Of a stretch of DNA of 64,000 bases, positions 62,701 through 64,000 are shown piece by piece; position 1 is the stretch's first letter, and each line of letters begins with the position of its first letter. The stretch is from NCBI GenBank assembly GCA_910576325.1, contig CAJTIM010000006.1, positions 124,001 to 188,000 on the forward strand. The letters run 5' to 3'. The notes under the pieces are model-generated. The model did no database searches, was not told the DNA's origin, and was given only the letters and a program-made list of their open reading frames with translations. This DNA comes from Clostridia bacterium (lineage in GTDB: Bacteria > Bacillota > Clostridia > Lachnospirales > Lachnospiraceae). The translations under genes were made by a program, and so were the position numbers.

Positions 62701-64000
62701 TTATACATATCATCCAGCTTATACGCATGGTTCATAATCAAATTGCGCTCATCGCTGTCATATACCGACCTGTGAAATTCCATGCGGTTAATGAGCTGCT
62801 CCGCCTGTACCGTTGCCGGAAGCTCCGAAGCGGTATGCACTTCCCATGCACTCATATCCACATCAAAATCATAAAACTGCGGATACCCGTCATTCAAACC
62901 GCCGCTTCTCATAATCGGTACAAACTCAAAACCTTTTTCTTCCAGATAATCCGTAACGCTTCCATTCCATTCATCTTCTTCAAGAAATGGTATGTCATAT
63001 AAAGCATTCTGCACTTCCGACTGCATATTTATGATTTTAATGGTTTCATATTCCCCGCTGTCCGGCGTGGAAATCCTCACAACCACATCGCCATATTCAA
63101 TCGGAACATTCGCCTTTTCCCGTTCTTCCTGCAACGCCTTATAATCGGTTATCTCATGGGTATCCATATCATAGGCATAGTCTAAATGGTATTCCTCTAC
63201 TTCCTCGCTCCGTTCATTGGCAAGCAGCGTTACCCATGCACCGGCTCTTTCAAGGTAGGCTTCCACATTCTGCCTGTCATCGTCTTTCATGGCAGACAGT
63301 AGATTAAATATTTCCGTCCTCTCCACGCCCTTAACATTCAAAAGGTCATATTCGGAACGGTCTGTATTTGACACAAGCAGGATAATGTCCTCCTGTGACT
63401 GTTCTGCAGCACGTTCCTTTTCAATCTCCAGAAGCTGCGCTTCAATCCCCTTTATCAGTTCCGAGGAAGTCCGGCGTATGGTGTCGAGGGAAGATTTCAG
63501 CTCCGGCATCTCTTTTCCGCTGCTCCACCCGGCGATATAACCGAAAGAATAATCAGACGTGTCAATCCCGAAATGCTGGCATACGGTGTAAGCGATGCTT
63601 TCGGCTTCCACCTCTTTCGTTTCCCGGTCTTTATAAACTGCATTCTCCGTATCCTGCTCCGCTTCCCTTGCATGGAGCTTTGCGTGCGCCACTTCATGGA
63701 CTCCGGTCTTTGCGGTTTGCGCTTCGCTCATGCCCTCTTTAATGGCGATAGGGCGGCTTAAATCAATAAAATATCCTTTTCTGTCACCCTCCATTTCCTC
63801 ATATCGGATTGGGACAGGGGAAACTCTCTCCAATGCTTCCATAAAATCCTGATAACGCTCCACATTCCCATGCAGTTCATTCACGCCAAGTCCGGGAAGC
63901 TCTTTCCCGTCCGTCTGCGAATAATCAAACACTGTCACCACACGAAAGGCGGGTATCTTTATCTCCACTTCCTCCATGACGGGCATCCCGTCCCGGTCAA
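59721..64000 (-). CDS. Large multidomain element protein: zincin, YodL, nucleotidyltransferase (5' end outside)
   Basis: More than 1425 residues; the frame is open to the window edge (DRDGMPVMEEVEIKIPAFRVV), so the N-terminus, probably an ArdC-like region, lies outside. Visible parts: IPAFRVVTVFDYSQTDGKELP and zinc-protease motif GVHEVAHAKLH (near 63700); several LPD-type modules; a YodL domain (YQLKDSEETRDIHFMNMDYL ... DFTGHSLSVSDVVVLHQDG, about 62300-62000); a nucleotidyltransferase motif GSRCRGLEEPVSDLD with a third Asp in VKVDINP (about 60850-60680); and a DUF4316-like Lys/Glu-rich end. Such proteins are found in conjugative elements, probably as anti-defence or entry-phase effectors. Confidence 0.85.
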   Translation of the reverse strand, partial: DRDGMPVMEEVEIKIPAFRVVTVFDYSQTDGKELPGLGVNELHGNVERYQDFMEALERVSPVPIRYEEMEGDRKGYFIDLSRPIAIKEGMSEAQTAKTGVHEVAHAKLHAREAEQDTENAVYKDRETKEVEAESIAYTVCQHFGIDTSDYSFGYIAGWSSGKEMPELKSSLDTIRRTSSELIKGIEAQLLEIEKERAAEQSQEDIILLVSNTDRSEYDLLNVKGVERTEIFNLLSAMKDDDRQNVEAYLERAGAWVTLLANERSEEVEEYHLDYAYDMDTHEITDYKALQEEREKANVPIEYGDVVVRISTPDSGEYETIKIINMQSEVQNALYDIPFLEEDEWNGSVTDYLEEKGFEFVPIMRSGGLNDGYPQFYDFDVDMSAWEVHTASELPATVQAEQLINRMEFHRSVYDSDERNLIMNHAYKLDDMYKTTSLAHSIAEQKDDSALLWETIRVAREEIDALPDGMVGLSEMHEYGYSWDEMLPLTKDMASELFGEDVSVYQLHADGSETIVEDRAALQEHDGLFGVEKGDWNAYKEYQSMKQELEDSEPNREAQLLYGNESKFGIYQLKDSEETRDIHFMNMDYLERKGIPVSRENYTLVYTGELTEGMSLEDIYTKFNIDHPADFTGHSLSVSDVVVLHQDGENTSHYVDSVGYREIPEFTKELSVSEEISTGKDAVREETAEIPAEAAAENTMAEPDNDKVSYYVIEDLSTWAENSPEKSRLERFESLPEAMAKFTEYRGKETEDKPDMARATFGFHVNGSEFDLIHVRNHENCLSLDFTHSKAAVESSRFMEDLQALNHEVGFDKVRVHREMSPKEIKDFVKQRFEYQLKSSGLDDISLYMDRFDALYEQGKMEHLMPTASQKHIVEDVPFTEWGNPYIDANAKEADRAETELAFRLADRYISIQEATEGYDYTIYDMDYRELDGGVYDNPDITIRQALDEIVTDLKEPAHRSSLEGSIRTDDELIPIDYDGLIEKAEQAEKEHLEERIRTEVPEAAESKVIADFKARTEELFNPVNGQTQEDIEMSVYAYLQSKIDEYGMDIELVDMAVTGSRCRGLEEPVSDLDVAVEYRGGENEDTLFNVFNEDGFTIGGVKVDINPITEGKTGTLGEYLPGVEAYLEEKRAALQEKAAEQAQEEKQTVVTLTVAECGEFHNFGEYHEGIADVPEAIAIFNRIPPERMNGIPSIGINIHTEGTESYEDTQMDIVSGRVADLEILDYVPDITDNPKAVEVIAELIDKLPDIEVRGSLEKWQAAFLAVEIDQLSYDFDTYQYNHTVEDREAQIANITEDIRNGNTGYLNDFLNALISDSIREGMTDIIGKGTELDDSEGVQTARKAKELLDKLAEYKPLAKIEELEECNYNMIDNVLNNEKPKEEKQTGRISIKEKLAEKKAVIEQRDKAEKEAPEKWTEKKSEREI

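Larger units (their letters stand above)
47370..64000. mobile_element. Tn1549/Tn916-type integrative conjugative element (left part)
   Basis: One end is at about 47370, where recQ homology stops; the right end is outside the window. Backbone: tyrosine integrase, ribbon-helix-helix protein, excisionase, ORF8/ORF7-like pair, XRE regulators, oriT-like hairpins, MobC, relaxase, TTRAP protein, methyltransferase-like and YodL/zincin protein. Between 52.2 and 56.2 kb lies a cargo cassette of much lower GC. The backbone order resembles Tn1549, where the vanB operon holds the cargo slot. Confidence 0.85.

Overview
The window looks like a chromosomal segment of a Clostridia species, most likely Lachnospiraceae (Bacillota). 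The evidence is the str and rpl/rpo gene order, consensus AGGAGG ribosome binding sites and -35/-10 promoters, RsgI-like and Bce-like systems, a dockerin-bearing surface protein, and a Tn1549/Tn916-type conjugative element. No database search was possible, so the taxon is inferred.

Layout. 1-9.3 kb: the 3' part of the window's first gene is cut off (dockerin protein). It is followed by two membrane-anchored papain-fold-like proteins, a complete Bce-type module (permease, ATPase, histidine kinase, response regulator) and an ECF sigma factor with its probable anti-sigma partner. 9.7-14.9 kb is an accessory strip. It holds kptA, an ISL3-type insertion sequence whose transposase is broken by two frameshifts, an AT-rich XRE / ImmA-IrrE protease / PIN-like operon with a clear promoter-operator, and an unannotated intergenic RNA candidate (about 14600-14852) with four hairpins that share the loop ACGWGYG on unrelated stems.

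14.9-19.8 kb is the str operon (tuf, fusA, rpsG, rpsL, all minus strand). 19.8-28 kb is mixed metabolism and regulation: an MBL hydrolase, an ECF sigma/RsgI-PepSY pair, an RpiR regulator divergent from a racemase-like/DUF1537 kinase pair, and a dihydrolipoyl dehydrogenase. 28-40.7 kb is the rpoC-rpoB / rplL-rplJ / rplA-rplK / nusG-secE-rpmG series on the minus strand. It carries an L10 leader, two copies of an L1-type mRNA motif, and two unrelated membrane-protein genes inserted between rplL and rpoB. 40.7-47.4 kb holds a RelE-type toxin-antitoxin pair, an IclR regulator, an aldehyde dehydrogenase, a FIST protein, a DtxR/MntR-like regulator and the C-terminal half of a recQ-family helicase.

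At about 47370 recQ stops and an integrative conjugative element begins and runs off the window's right edge. It has an integrase, RHH protein, excisionase, ORF7/ORF8-like sigma/HTH pair, XRE regulators, an AT-rich cargo cassette (regulator, ABC transporter, kinase, receiver-less winged helix), oriT-like hairpins, MobC and relaxase. Next come a 139-bp palindrome carrying DnaA-box-like sequences, a type I toxin-antitoxin locus, a TTRAP protein, a methyltransferase-like protein and a very large multidomain protein with a zinc-protease motif, a YodL domain and a nucleotidyltransferase motif.

The strongest candidates for something undescribed are the ACGWGYG-loop RNA, the XRE/ImmA-IrrE/PIN operon, and the DnaA-box palindrome next to the type I toxin-antitoxin locus in the element.
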